Positions 35,790 to 48,175 of a stretch of DNA of 64,000 nt are shown here, piece after piece (the stretch's first letter is position 1; each line of letters starts with the position of its first letter). The DNA is taken from assembly GCF_964656455.1 (NCBI RefSeq), contig NC_135715.1:174188437-174252436 (forward strand). The letters are read 5' to 3'. Under the pieces are notes generated by a model. The model searched no databases. It saw only the letters and a program-made list of their open reading frames with translations, and was not told the DNA's origin. The DNA comes from Halichoerus grypus (taxonomy: Eukaryota > Chordata > Mammalia > Carnivora > Phocidae). The translations under genes and the position numbers were made by a program.

Positions 35790-36744
35790 ATTTTACATCC
35801 TGGGAAACCCTCAGTTCCTCAGTCCTGGGCAAACTAGGGAACTTGTCACCTTGTGCTATAGAATTCTTCAAATAACAAGTACTAATTAGATCTCACACAT
35901 TTTTATGCCTGAGCTAACATGCTTGGAAACCATATCTTTTTTCCTAGTTAGAATTTCTAGCTCATTCCAGGATTCCTCTGGCCTACTATCCTAGAGAATA
36001 CCCCCTGACTGCAAATCAATCCTAGCCAATCTCCTCTAAACAAGGAGCACAGCTGCTCCCTTCAAGACAAGACTCTGAAACTAGAGGCCTGAAGGACAGT
36101 TACTCAGGAGATCTGCCATATCAAATGATGGTGAACTGAGACAGCAAAGCCAGAGGTCCTCCTTATGGACCTGGTGCAATGAGAAGGAAAATGCCCCTCT
36201 GTGTTTCACTTTGCTGCTTGAGCATCAAAGTGTGGCAGTGTTTATATTGAAATAACTGCATCATGCACCTGGCCTGTGTTCACAAGACACACCTGCCCAT
36301 TTGGATCTGGAAGTTCCAATTCAGGCAGCATACTGTGCCTATTTTCCCTACTTCCTTCTCATGATTTAGACCTTGGTGCTGAGTCTAGTTTTTAAGTTCA
36401 GACTGCCTTGTCCCTTAGAACAAGTTCTTTCTCAGGAGTCTCATTCTCCTGTCCTGTGATTTGTTCTCAGCTGGTGACACCCCAATCCAGCAGACATGGG
36501 GTGGGACAACAATCAGGAACCCCTCCCTTTGTATCTCCATGGCTGCATGGACACAAGGGGAAGGGGTCACCCATATCCACCTGCCAGGAGCACAGAAAGA
36601 CAAAAAGAAAATTCATCTATAGGAGAGGGTAAGGAAGGAGGAGTTGGGGAGAGGGACTGCCCGTGGCATCTGTGCTGCAGCCCCTAAGATGGGCCAGAAT
36701 GTCTTACTACATGGCATTCGATAGCATATAACCATCATTTTGGT

Positions 36745-37073
36745 CAGTTTGGCTTATTACCATAGACTGGAAAGCTTAGACAACAGACATTTATTTCTCA
36801 TTGTTCTGGAGGCTGGGAAGTCCAAGATCAAAGTGCCCGTGGAGATCTGGTGTCTGGTGCAGACACTTTGTCTGGTTTGCAGATGACTCTCTTCCCCTTT
36901 TGTCCTCACATGTTGGAAAGCAGAGAGGGAAGCAAATTCAACTCGTGTCTTTTATAAGGGCACCCATGCCCCAATTTCCTCCTGAATGCCCCATCTCCAA
37001 ACACCTTTGCACTGGGATTAGGGTTTCAACATATGAATTTTGGGAAGGGCACAAACATTTAATCCATAGCAAC
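36745..37073 (-). mobile_element. MLT1 (ERVL-MaLR) LTR
   Basis: 'agacaacagacatttatttc', 'ttctggaggctgggaagtcc', 'aagatcaaagtgcccgtgg', 'ccatctccaaacacctttgc', 'gggtttcaacatatgaattt' and the end 'aatccatagca' give the reverse MLT1 order. The outer start is truncated or diverged. Confidence 0.75.
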
Positions 37074-38158
37074 CATTCATAAAATGCTATATTGAAAGGA
37101 GGTGTAAAGGGGGGTCAGATAGCACCATTTTCTGATGGATACGTATCTTGGACTACTAAGTCATTGGCCAAGAGTATTTTATAACTTCCATAATGCTGGC
37201 AAAATGACCACTATTATTCTCATTATTATTGCTATTAGCAGTGACAGTAGTGTTAACAACAGCTAATGTTTATTTAATAGGTCAGCATTATGTATCTTAT
37301 ATGACAATCCTTCAAGACTGGGTGATTGAGAGAACTAAATTTGAAAGCTTGAGATAATAATGCATTTGTAAAGAGAACATGGAGGCCCAAGAAGTGGCTG
37401 GTTTCAAGTGTCACCGCTAGCAAATGGCTCTTCCCACTTTTATTAAGTCAGGGAGAGCCAGAAACCTCCCTGAAGTCGGCTACCCTACCACCGTGTCATT
37501 TAAACAGAGAGACCCTTAAAAGAGAGAGGAGAAAGTCCCAGGGGAAATGTTGAAAAGAACTTTCCAACTGTTAGCAACTAGGGGGATCTCAGGGACGGAG
37601 AAGTTTTAAAGCCATGATCACCTTGTAGAGGCCGTTAATTAGATGCAAGGTACGAGCACATGTGTTTGGAAGCTGCCCCCATCCACTTCAGAAGCCAGAA
37701 CAAGGTCCCCAAGCAGAAAAGATGCTGGAGATGCAATTCAACACAGATGTCCCCAGCAGCACAATACTTTGTGTGCCTTCCTTTGAATATTTATTTTATA
37801 ATTTATTTGAAGTGATAGTCATTGCTGACTGAGGAAAGGACAGAGAAGGATGACCCCTGGAGAGGCCCTCTGCCTCTCTTCTTGCAAAACAATTTGCATA
37901 ATCTTCTCTTAGGAAAATGTATCACCTCCTCAACAGATTCACCTTCCTTGGAGAGGGATCAAGGGAAAGAACCCTCAAGCAGGCCCCATGGGGGGAAGTC
38001 TTACATCATTTGTTTATACCTGCATCCCCTCCTCCCATCCTTGACAACTCCTCGGGGTGTTCTCCCTGGGAAACCCAAGTGTGTCCATTTGCTGGATTTC
38101 TCAGTACATTTTAGCATCTCCTAAGGGCTAGCACTTAAAGCAGTCCTTCATAAGCTTG
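37074..38158. other. No gene seen
   Basis: Unassigned. The run at 37590-37830 is free of recognised repeats and contains a TAATTA core (ccgttaattagat), a homeodomain-type site of low information. Confidence 0.5.
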
Positions 38159-38170
38159 CTCTCTCTCCAC

Positions 38171-38370
38171 TTTTTTTTAAGATTTTATTTATTTATTTGA
38201 GAGAGAGAGCTGGTGCACGCATAAGCAGGGGGGAGGGGCAGAGGGAGAGGGAGAAGCAGACTCCCTGCTGAGCATGACCACGGAGCCCAATGCAGGGCTT
38301 GATCCCAGGACCCTGACAACAGGACCTGAGCCAAAGGTAGATGCTTAACTGGCTGAGTCACCCAGGTGCC
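38171..38370 (-). mobile_element. CAN SINE (tRNA-Lys-derived)
   Basis: Poly(T) and 'aagattttatttatttattt', a CT/GA-rich tract on this strand, then 'gcttaactggctgagtcacc' and 'caggtgcccc', the reverse of the tRNA-like head. Flanks ctctctccactttt and ctctctctacttttat (38161-38174, 38372-38386) form an imperfect target duplication. Pol III transcribed in its source form and mobilised by L1. This copy is an older subfamily. Confidence 0.93.
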
Positions 38371-38386
38371 CCTCTCTCTACTTTTA

Positions 38387-40473
38387 TACAGACATCACAT
38401 TGTATTAGAATTGAAAATGGCAAGGGAAGGGAAGGGGAGGGTGGAGATAACCTGCTAATCAATTTGGTATTCCTCTGCCCTTAGGCTGTGTTGACACAGC
38501 TTAGTTCTGGCCTGCCCCTCCCAGATGAGCTTATCTGCTGCACACTGAACTCCATTAATCTTCCTGAAAGGCAAATGCGTTCGGACAATGTTAACACTTA
38601 ACTCTCTGGAGAGAAGACAGATACTGTGAGATCCAGAAGACAGGACTCAGGGGTCTGCACTGGCTGCTGGGGAAAGGCCCCAGCTGGATGGATTCCGTGT
38701 GGAGAGTGGACTGCCCAGAAATGGCTTTGCAGACTTGAATGCCAGCATCACACCAAATCCAACTAAGCCAAATCTAACCAAGTGAGAAACAAATGTAAAC
38801 AGAAAAACCAAACCAAACAATGGATGATGGCACCAACCAAATAAAGACCGGGGCCATTTTGAGGCAATATTCACCAGATTTACTTTTGGTTTCAAGTAGG
38901 CAAAACAACACTTAGCACCACATCCAATTGTTCAAATTTTAGCAAGTGAATAGTGTTGTGCAAATAGTCTACACAATAATAGTAAGTAATTTAAAGGAAA
39001 GAAGTATTATGGAATATATAATTTGGTATCATTAAAATACTTAAAACATTTTGCCTTGATTGTATGCATCCTCCCCCTTGCCAGGCTCAGAGCGCACCTC
39101 GCACAGCTCACAGGGTGATCTACCCAATCCTGGTAGGGCTCTGCTTTGGGGTCTCTCCTGACCCCACGTTGTCTCAGGATAAGGTCTTCCTCTGGAAAGA
39201 GAGTGGATTGATGTCTGTCCTCCCTGCCCGCTTTTGTGCTGACCTCCTGCACTGTCCCATCTTCCAGGACTCATCTCTCATCTCCAACAACTCTTGTCAC
39301 TTGCAGACCTACAGTCCCTGGTTGTGTCCATTTGCCAGTGACCCTGAAGAACACAGGGATATCCCTAATGTTTCTGGGGCAGGAATCTGAATCACTATCA
39401 AGCTCTGTCTTTTGCCCCAGTATCACAGGGTCAGTTTACGTGATTCAAACTGAATCTGAAGTGCATGCTTCTCAGTAGGGCTTTGTTACAAGAGGGATGG
39501 GGACACTTATAAGCGCATTGACTTAGACTGGAGGATTTCAAGGAATGCATGTTATCACAAACATCCAGAATGTATGGTGCTGTACGCATAGCTCCGACAT
39601 CCCCACACTCATTGTATATGCTTCTGTGCCTTTGCCTGTATGGGGTGTCCTCAGAAGGTTTTTCTCCATTACCATCCCCATAAAATGACTTTGAAGAACT
39701 GCTTCTGTGAATTAGCTATATTGACAACTCAGAGAATTTCAACACAAAGATCGACTCAGAACCCGAAAGGCTACAGCTCAAAGAGAGGGAGCAACAGGTA
39801 AAAAGCGTAGGTCACACTTTCCAATGCTGGCTACTGGGGCCTTGGTTATAGCAGACAGATCTCCAGTACCACTGGGCAATTTGTTCAGTTAGGCCAGCCA
39901 TTGCCTTCTTGATCTTGTACATACATTGTAACCACAGTCCCCATAGACATGCCTATAGATACTTTGTGACAAAGGCCTGCCTTTGTTTGCATATAACCCA
40001 GAGGTTGCCAGGTCCCACCAGCCAATGGGCTCAGTGAGGTAGCATTCATACAAGAAGGAAGTCTTCTCTTTTTCTAATCAAATGATTGCCTTGACCCATA
40101 GAGAAAGGAACTCTTGTCACCTCTTAAGGCTTTCTTCCCACCCCTTACTAGCTCTCCTCTTAAAGAAAAGGAGTCATTATCTAACTGGTGAGGGTCTGAT
40201 TGCCAGTGGACCACACTGCCTGAGCTACTAGGTAAGGTGACTTTGCTTCAAAACCAAGAAACTCCGTCTCTTGCACACTTTCTTCATCTGTGGTGGACCT
40301 GCTTTGCACTCATCTGTACATTAAGTAGGTAAGGGATGAGATCTTTGTTCTCTCTTTTCTTGCTTCTATCTTCCCTCTATCAGTGCCCGGGTGAGAAAGT
40401 GGGGGGGGAGGATGTGTCATAGTGGAAGACAATTAGTTCAATTCAAAAGGTGAGAATAAGAATCCCAGTTTTA
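38387..40473. other. No gene seen; about 2 kb unassigned
   Basis: No repeat recognised. 38460-38640 looks unique and carries GATA- and HNF1-like words (ttatct, gttaac), not enough to call a regulatory element. The overlapping minus frames at 39.0-39.27 kb are chance. Confidence 0.5.
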
Positions 40474-40694
40474 GGGGTGCCTGGGTGGCTCTCTCGGTTA
40501 AGCATCTGCCTTCGGCTCAGGTCATGATCCCAAGGTCCTGGGATCAAGCCCCAGGTCAGGCTCTCCACTCAGTGGGAGCCTGCTTCTCCCTCTCCCTGCC
40601 ACTCCCCTTCCTTGTACTCCCCCTCTCTCATTCTCTCTGTCAAATAAATAAATAAAATCTTAAAAAAAAAAAAAAAGAAAGAAAGAGAGAGAGA
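40474..40694 (+). mobile_element. CAN SINE (tRNA-Lys-derived)
   Basis: Head 'ggggtgcctgggtggctctc', 'cttcggctcaggtcatgatc', CT-rich tract, 'caaataaataaataaaatct' and an A/GA tail that has drifted to (GAAA)n. An imperfect duplication (aagaatcccagtttt at 40458-40472, aagaaatcctggtttt at 40695-40710) bounds it. Confidence 0.93.
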
Positions 40695-40710
40695 AAGAAA
40701 TCCTGGTTTT

Positions 40711-41506
40711 GGCCTCCTACTTCATCTGCATCCCCAAAACAGTTTCCAGGAAGCCTTGTCATCTGGACAACAAAGCTGTTGTTTTGATCCCATTTGACTC
40801 AAGTCTCAGTGTTAATATTTGATTGGCCAAAACCCCGGACAGAGAGGACACCAGATACCTTTGTTCTAACTCTCACCAAGGACCTTAGTAGCATTGCACT
40901 GACTTCTCATACCTGCTCTTCTTGAAGCCTCCCCTAACAGTTTTTATGAGGCATCAGGAGAATCTCATCTGCTCTCAGAAACCAGTAATTTCCTGTTCGC
41001 TTGTTCTTTGACCTGTGCTTAAATTCTTTTCTGTTCTGGTCTCCTCATGGCAAAGTGATACCCACAGGTCTTTCAAGGGAAGTGCTTCCCCACTTCTGCT
41101 ACTGTGGGTGCCCTGGTGAAAATGCTGCTCTGCTGGTCCCCCGCTAGGCCACTGTGATGCTCCCTCCTTCACTGTGTGGTGGGCCTTGCACACATTTGGC
41201 CTCACGTTTAATTCTGGGGTGAATTTTAACATCTGGTTTTCAAGGATCAATTTGGACAGCCCAGATTTCATCATGGAAGATGGCTCAACCAAAACAGCAC
41301 CTTCTGTTCCTACTGGCACCTTCTTTCTGCATCTGGGTCAGCATTCATCTCATAGATGCTCAGGGGATTAGCATCTAATTGTTCTAGAGTCTTACCATTA
41401 TTTTACATTCCCCTTCCAGTGTCATTTTGAAAGGCCTTAGTGAAAATAAAGCCCCAAGTCTCTGCTTCCTGGTTCACCAAGTTTATCCTGGCTCCAGATT
41501 TCATAT
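40711..41506. other. No gene seen
   Basis: Unassigned. The 114-codon minus frame at 40975-41319 shows no recognisable domain. Confidence 0.5.
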
Positions 41507-41520
41507 GATAGATGATAGAT

Positions 41521-41577
<57 letters not shown>

Positions 41578-41588
41578 GATAGATAGAT
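41507..41588. repeat. (GATA)n microsatellite
   Basis: A core of about fourteen uninterrupted GATA units (41521-41572) with imperfect units on both sides. Likely highly polymorphic. Confidence 0.97.
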
Positions 41589-43594
41589 TTGGTGACTGTA
41601 TTAAATAGGGCTAGGCAACCCCAAAACCATAGTGCCCATAACAACAAATCCTGACAGAAGTAAAGAAGCATTGGGAGAACTAGAAGCTCAGAAAAATGTA
41701 TAACCTCTTCTTGATCATTCGAAGGGAGAATTTATCCAGAGAGTTCCCACTAGAGTTAAGATTAGAGTGAACAGATACTTGTACCATTTGAACATCAGTC
41801 AAAACTGATAAGAATCACAGAGATGTGAAGGTACCACAGATTTAAGGAAATTTACATTCAGTTTATATATGTATTTATATGCCACCTCATGCTCAAAAAG
41901 ACTTGAGGTAGCTTACAGCAAAATGTACTCAATGAAGTAAAGACTAAATAAGAACAAAAAAATTAGAGAAGTAGAAAATCAGACCACGACAAGGAAGAAA
42001 ACAGATATATAGACCATAATAAATGCTAGCATAAATATAGCAAAAGAGTTCATATTTGCTTCTGAGTTTTGTGGTTTTTTTTGGCATCACAAAGTATAAG
42101 TGACATAATCTTTATTAATTAAACATTTTTTTTAAAAAGCCCCAGAATGCCCATTCTTTCAGATAAGCAAGCTTGAGCCAAACAGATTGTAAAATCTCTC
42201 TTTTCAGCCAAGCTTTTATTCGATGTCAGATAGCAGACAGTTCAAGGTTACACTCAATGAGGACTGAAGAGTTAGTGTTTGTGGAAGTGTCTGAGAGCAG
42301 ATGCACATACTCTAGATCTTGATGGGAAGGTTGAGTAGCCTCCCCAGGCCTTTTGCCTGCCATCTGCCAGCTCCTCAAAGGCACTTTGGATAAGATTCCA
42401 GCACACAAAGAGCTCAATTGATTTCTCAAAGTGCTTCAATTTGAAGCTTTTGCCGAGATTAGTTACCACTGAAAAACATTCCAACTTGTCTGTTTTAAAA
42501 AAAGAAAATTAAAGCCTTAATAATGCTCTTTTAGAATGACCGATTTGGGGTGTCCTGACTCCTAGAGAATCTACCAGGTTGAAATAACTGCTAAATACAT
42601 CTCCCTAAATTAAATAATTTAGTCTTCAATTTGGAGTAAGTTGATAAAAACCAATTGAAAGTTGAAAAAGTATGGCCAATAAGATAATCTTGATGTTGAA
42701 CTTGACTTTCTGTACAAAGGGCTAGATCCAACTGTCAAGATCATCTCAGATTTGTGACAATGAAACCATATTATCAGTGTATAAAATCATAATTTACTTT
42801 CTACTCTTTATTGCATCAACACATGCATCTTGTTCATCTGAAGATGATTTCCTTTAGTCAAACAGTAGGCTAAAAATAAGAGAAACCAGAACACAATCTA
42901 GTTTAGAGCCCTCAAAAGTATTCTATAATCTGTCAGATAGTTAACACTTAATTTTTTAGTCATGTTAAGATGCAAGGATATAGGTTTAATATTAAAAACA
43001 TCATAGAAGGGTCTATATTATGTAATTTTCCCCATTAATGGTGTCTGTTATAGGTCAAATACAGATAAAAAGTCCAAAAGAGTTGCTGATAGTCATATTA
43101 TTCTAAAGAGATTTTCTTGTAAAGCTGTTAGAAGCAACGTATTCAGTTGTTAAGTATTAAAACCCCAAATTTATCTTGTACTTTATATTAGCTATTGAAT
43201 AGATGTTTAGTTTGTTAGAAAGAAAACTGGCATTAAATTTTGATTGGGTGTCTACCAAAATAATAGATCTATAATTTTGAGAGATTGGAGGACTTAAAAA
43301 AAATGGGCAGATTCTATCTCAAGTTTATTCATACACCATTGTACCCATGTTTCATTATAATAAAAGAGATTGACAGTGATTAGAGTCAACCAATCAGAAC
43401 ACGGTTCAGAAAATTATGACTTTGTTTTCTGGGAAGAGTGTAATAGGTCACAGCAGGTCATTGTTCCCATTGCCACAGACAGGGAAAACCACAAAAATTA
43501 CCAAAAAAGAAAAATCACAATTTTAAAGGATAAAAGATCTGTGGAAGCAATGTGTACTGGATCAACTAAAATTCCAAAGAGAAGATGTCATTTC
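41589..43594. other. No gene seen; about 2 kb AT-rich, unassigned
   Basis: No family recognised. Overlapping frames at 42226-42484 (minus) and 43370-43636 (plus, running into the SINE) are chance. Confidence 0.5.
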
Positions 43595-43608
43595 AAGATG
43601 ATCCAATG

Positions 43609-43812
43609 CAGGCGCCTGGGTGGCTCAGTTGGTTAAGCGACTGCCTTCGGCTCAGGTCATGATCCTGGAGTCCCTGGATCGAGTCCCGCATTGGGCTCCC
43701 TGCTCAGCAGGGAGTCTGCTTCTCCCTCTGACCCTCCCCCCCTCTCATGTGCTCTCTCTGTCTCATTCTCTCTCTCTCAAATAAATAAATAAAATCTTTA
43801 AAAAAAAAAAAA
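43609..43812 (+). mobile_element. Young CAN SINE with perfect 14-bp TSD
   Basis: Full-length head 'ggcgcctgggtggctcagtt', 'gcctggatcgagtcc'-type middle (ctggatcgagtcccgcattg), 'gggagtctgcttctccctct', CT tract, 'caaataaataaataaaatct' and an A tail. The duplication aagatgatccaatg is exact (43595-43608 and 43813-43826). Near-identity with the copy at 54722 marks it as one of the youngest subfamily members here. Confidence 0.97.
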
Positions 43813-43826
43813 AAGATGATCCAATG

Positions 43827-44399
43827 AGCATCAGTCATTTTTTTTTTCCCAAAGGGGGCATTTGACAAATTTAGTGGTGGGATGAGAATTGCCTTTTCCA
43901 AGATAGAGAGCATCTACAGAAGGAAAGAGAAAAGAATTTAAAAAAAAAAAAAAGATTTTGACAGTCATATGGACCAGAAGTTACCCGTTAGAAAATTTAG
44001 AAGGCTTCAAAGGCATGGCTGCATGGAACATTTACTAAGTTGTGAGTCTATAGGGAAGCCTAGAGAACTGGGCAGAAAGCTTTGAATAGGGCAAGTGAAA
44101 TTTCACACATGGTGCAGAGGAAACAAAGACCATAAGGGAGGAGGCCTATCTCAAGATATTTGCCAAACTGTGAAGTTATGTAGGGACAGGGCTAAAGAGT
44201 ATGCTGAAAATCTGTGAAGGTCAGAACTGAATCTCCACAGTTTTCCAGGATTAAGGCTCTCAATCAAAAGCCTGGACCCACAACTGACAAACCAAAGAAA
44301 ATCAGAAGTGAATTGAGTTTTACAACTGCAACCCAACCTGGACCAAGCTCAATTCCTGATCTCAATTCCTGAGGTCAGTGATTTGTCTTTTCTACCTAA
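43827..44399. other. No gene seen; possible 5' part of HAL1 relic
   Basis: Unassigned, with an A run at 43938-43953. It may extend the HAL1-like relic to the right, but the match is too weak to include. Confidence 0.4.
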
Positions 44400-44544
44400 C
44401 AGAGGAAAGGTGGGTCTTTCTTGGGTAGAAATTAATTTCATCCAGAGCATCTGTGGTTATTTTATACACAATCTACATTCTATAATAGAAATAGATCCAG
44501 AGACAATTCAGATATTGGAGTTAGCAGTTAAGGGCTTTGAAATA

Positions 44545-45020
44545 TAAGCATACCTCAAAGATACTGTGGGCTTAGTTCCAGACCATGGCAATAAAGCAAC
44601 TATCACAATAAAACAGGTCAAATGAATTTTTTGGTTTCCCAGTGCATATAAAACTTAAGTTTACTTTATACTGTAGTCTATTAAGTGTGCAATAGCATTG
44701 TGTCTAAAAAAAGTACCTACCTTAATAAAAAAAAAAAAAAACACTTTATTGCTAAAAAATGCTACCTATCATCTGAGCTTGCAGTGAGTTGTAATCATGG
44801 ATCAAAGATTACCATAACAGGTATAATAATGATGAAAAAAATTGAAATACTGTGAGAATTACCAAAATGTGATACAGAAACATGAAATGAACAAATGCTG
44901 TTGGAAAAATGGTGCCAATAGATTCACTTGATGCAAGGTTACCATCAATCTTCAATTTGTAAAAAACACAGTATCTGCAAAGCACAATAAAAGAAAGTGC
45001 AATAAGATGAGGTATGCTTA
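44545..45020. mobile_element. Tigger1-type non-autonomous DNA transposon
   Basis: Terminal inverted repeats 'taagcatacctcaaagatac' and the complementary '..gatgaggtatgctta', inner 'ttagttccagaccatggcaa', 'tttttggtttcccagtgcat', 'tactgtagtctattaagtgt' and 'aagcacaataaaagaaagtg' are Tigger1 hallmarks. TA duplications at 44543-44544 and 45021-45022. 476 bp, no transposase; internally deleted. Inserted in the HAL1-like relic. Confidence 0.92.
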
Positions 45021-45057
45021 TAAATACAATTAATATTTTTAAGAAAATAGGGGAAAA

Positions 45058-45194
45058 AGGAAGCACACATTTACTGTGATTCTACTGAAAGTTCAGTATT
45101 TTTCCCCCTTGAAAATACAAAAGTGTATTTTGTGTAGATTCCTTACTATCCCTCTTGTGTTTTTAAATAAAATCAATTAAAATTGAAAAAAAAA
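45058..45194 (+). mobile_element. Tiny processed retrocopy of an mRNA 3' end
   Basis: A 137-bp segment ending in an A tail, with an AATAAA polyadenylation signal (45166-45171) about 14 bases upstream of the tail. It is bounded by a perfect 17-bp direct repeat, aagaaaataggggaaaa, at 45041-45057 and 45195-45211. These are the three marks of L1-mediated retroposition of a cellular transcript, here extremely 5'-truncated. The body (gcacacatttactgtgattc ... ttccttactatccctcttgt) is not a repeat I know. The source gene is unknown. Confidence 0.8.
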
Positions 45195-46470
45195 AAGAAA
45201 ATAGGGGAAAAGATGGAAGATGGACGTATGCAGAAATCTCACAGGCAATTTGAATCTATATTTTCTTAAAGGCATCAAGTAGACATTTAAAAGTGCAAAT
45301 GTCTGAAATTAAGAATTTAATAAATGGGCTCAATAACAGGTAAGATGTTTTTGATCCAAATGTTTTGCTATGTCTAAACTGAGGTTGAGGGAGGAAAAAA
45401 AAAAGAATGCAAAGACTGTAGGAGGCACATGGAACATGTCAAAAGGTTAACATAGGTATGATTGGCATCCCAGAAGGAGTAAAAGAAGAAAACGGCTCAG
45501 AAGCAATATTGGAAGAAATAATGGCTGAGAATTTTCAAAAATTAATAAAGGACACATAGATTCAAAAAGCTAACTGAAACCCAAGCAAGATAAATACAAA
45601 ACAAAACATGTCCAGCACAAAACGGCCAAACTGCTGAAAACCAAAAGCAGAGAGAAAATCTTAATAATACCCAGAAGAAAAAAGACACGTACCTTCAAAA
45701 GAGCATCTATAAGACTGACAGCTGACTTCTCAAAAGAAACAATGAAAGCCAGGAGACAATGAGGGGATAGGAGACATAGTTAAGTACTGAAAGAACATAA
45801 ATATCTAATAGAACTCTATAACCAGTGAAAATACACTGTAAACTGAAAGAAAAATATTTTTTCAGAAACAAACACACCAGAGTTTGCATTACCAGGTTTG
45901 CACTACAGGAAATAACAACAACAACAACAAAAGTTATTCAAATAAAAGAAAGATCATCCCAGATAAAAACTGCAACTGCAGGAAAAGTAAAGAACGCTGG
46001 AAGAGGTAAATATGTGGGTAAAACTAAATTAACATTATTCTTCAAAACAATAATTGCAATATTTTATACATTTAAAAATATACATAAAACTAAAATTAAT
46101 GACAAAAATAATGCTTAGCAAAAGGAAGTGATAAAATCAGAAGGTTCTAGCAGTGTTGAGGTAGTGGTTAAAATAATAATGTTTTGACCATAATAAATCA
46201 AGACTACATGTTGTAATCTCTAGGATAATTACTAAAAAATAGTAAAAAAAATATGTTCACAGAAGAAAAAATGGAATAATAATAATATATTTTTAATCCA
46301 GGATAAGGCAAGAAAGGGTAAAATACAAAAGAAGAGAAAACAGATGAACCACATAGCAAACAAATAATAGAAAGGCAAATATAAACTCAATTATAGCAGT
46401 AATTACATTAAATATAAGCTATATTCTCCAAGTAAAGGACACAGATTGTCAGGCTGGATAACCCAATGTG

Positions 46471-47964
46471 GATTCTCAAGTTGGTTTTATGTTTGCTTGT
46501 TTTGTGTTAACTACAAGAACCACAAGCGAAAGTGTTATTGGACCCCAACATTAGAGGGTCTAGGTTCTATCATATTTGAGGTAGTTGATCTAGGATTACA
46601 AAGTTGGGAGGTGAAATATATTTACTCAAGTCCCCCAAAATGATATCTATCTGAACAATGAGGTTTAGTAAATGTTTAAAATTTCTGAGATGCCTGACTA
46701 TATCCAGTTGTTTGTATTTATGTTTTGTACACAGAACTGATTCAAAAATCAAAAATTTCAGGTAAACTATGCTATTTTCTGGAAAATTAAACTACATGCA
46801 TGTTTATTAAAGAAAGGTATGTCCATGCCAACTCAAAAAAAAAAAAATCAAAAAATGGAGAAAAGACTTTCCTGTCTCCCTTTGCATCTAGGAAGACTGA
46901 AGAGTTTCCTTGAAGGGGATGTCTCTATCTCTCGCAGCACTTCATCTGTCACTTTTAAAAATTATTTCTTGATCAGATCCAGCTCTGTCAAGGGATAATA
47001 ACTGGATGGGCTTTCAAAAGGAGCCAAGAGGCAGAAAGGGAGTTGAGAGGGGGCTTAACACCTCTTGCTGATCCAGAAGGGTATAGCAACCCCAATTTTC
47101 TAGGTGTGAGATGCCCCGACGATGACGAAGAAGTCACCCACATATTTCTCCAGTCAACTTGGTTCCTGTCCAGCCACAGCCCAGCCCCACTAGGAGCCCA
47201 GCTGCAGGGACTGACCGCACAGGTCACATAAGTGCCTCTCATGCTATCTTGTCAGAAGCTTCTGCAACCAGATTGAAATCTTCTCAAAAAATTCTTTGAA
47301 TTATGACTTTAAATGGAAGACTGAAGTATTAAGGCTACAAATATTTTTGGGAATCAAATTCAAAGGAAAGCCCAGTTGGTGTCTGAGAGAAAAGTGAACT
47401 TTGTCGTGTCCCATTCAATAGCCTCTAGGTAGCAGAGTGACTACAGTAGAGAATGAGGAAGTCCAGCCATTCTGAAAATGTTCAGTATCTTGATGAATGT
47501 GGGTCAAAGGAATTAAAGAGAACTGAAAAGAGCATTTCCTTTCCCTGTGGCAGCTCTTCAATGCTAGAGATCCAGGAAAAAAATCACAAAGGATCTGTTT
47601 TTCTGAGTTTGGCAGGTGTGGCTCTTTACATGGAAATGATTGTGTCAGTAAGACTGAATTATTCTGGTTAATTGGCTGCATTTGTTATCTGAAATCTCAG
47701 CATTGCCTCATACACAAATTATTTTATTGCCTGCTAATTTCTTGAAAATCAGTAATCCCTGCAATATAAAAACCATATGGTTTCATCTTGATTTGGTTAC
47801 TCGTGGAACACACCAAAATCCTGCAATGCTTCACAGATGTCATCTTGAACAATAGTTATCAACAGGACCAAGTGGGAAAATATGGTTAGTTAGGCTTTCA
47901 AAGCCTTCAGATTTATTAACTCTGCATGAGTGTGGTTGAATCACAGTTAATGCACATGTGACTG
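46471..47964. other. No gene seen
   Basis: Unassigned. A 13-base A run (46836-46848) has no element body that I recognise. Confidence 0.5.
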
Positions 47965-48175
47965 GATATCTTTTTGTGCCAGGTACTCTCACCTATATTG
48001 TTTCCCTTAAACCTCATTTTAAACCTTTTAGGTAGACTTTGTCATTCCAGTTTTCCCAAGGAGGTAACTGAAGTTCCAAGGGATTACACTATCTGTTTAA
48101 AACCATATAGCTGGAAATAGGGACTTGAAGCAAGGCTTCTGAATCCAAGCCTGGTGTTCTTACTACCACTTCTTG
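47965..48175 (-). repeat. MIR SINE
   Basis: 'tgtgccaggtactctcacct', 'aacctcattttaaacctttt', 'gaggtaactgaagttccaag', 'accatatagctggaaatagg' and 'cttctgaatccaagcctggt' match inverted MIR, nearly full length. Confidence 0.75.

Larger units (their letters stand above)
33419..36744. other. No gene seen; about 3.3 kb mostly unassigned
   Basis: Includes three simple repeats listed separately (34083-34173, 35461-35470, 35733-35789). Frames on both strands at 35.24-35.58 kb overlap and are chance. Confidence 0.5.
44400..46470 (+). mobile_element. HAL1/L1M-type relic (ORF1 region and 3' part), interrupted twice
   Basis: Phrases in order: 'gaaatagatccagagacaat', 'cagatattggagttagcagt', then after two insertions 'ggcatcccagaaggagtaaa', 'gaagaaataatggctgagaa', 'ccaaactgctgaaaaccaaa', 'aagactgacagctgacttct', 'gaaacaatgaaagccaggag', 'taaatatgtgggtaaaacta', 'gacacagattgtcaggctgg'. 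This is the ORF1-like part of half-L1 or old L1M elements. All frames are broken. No RT domain is seen, as expected for HAL1. Confidence 0.65.

Noticed and set aside
41507..41588. GATA array considered as a transcription-factor platform
   Set aside because: A plain tetranucleotide microsatellite is sufficient explanation.
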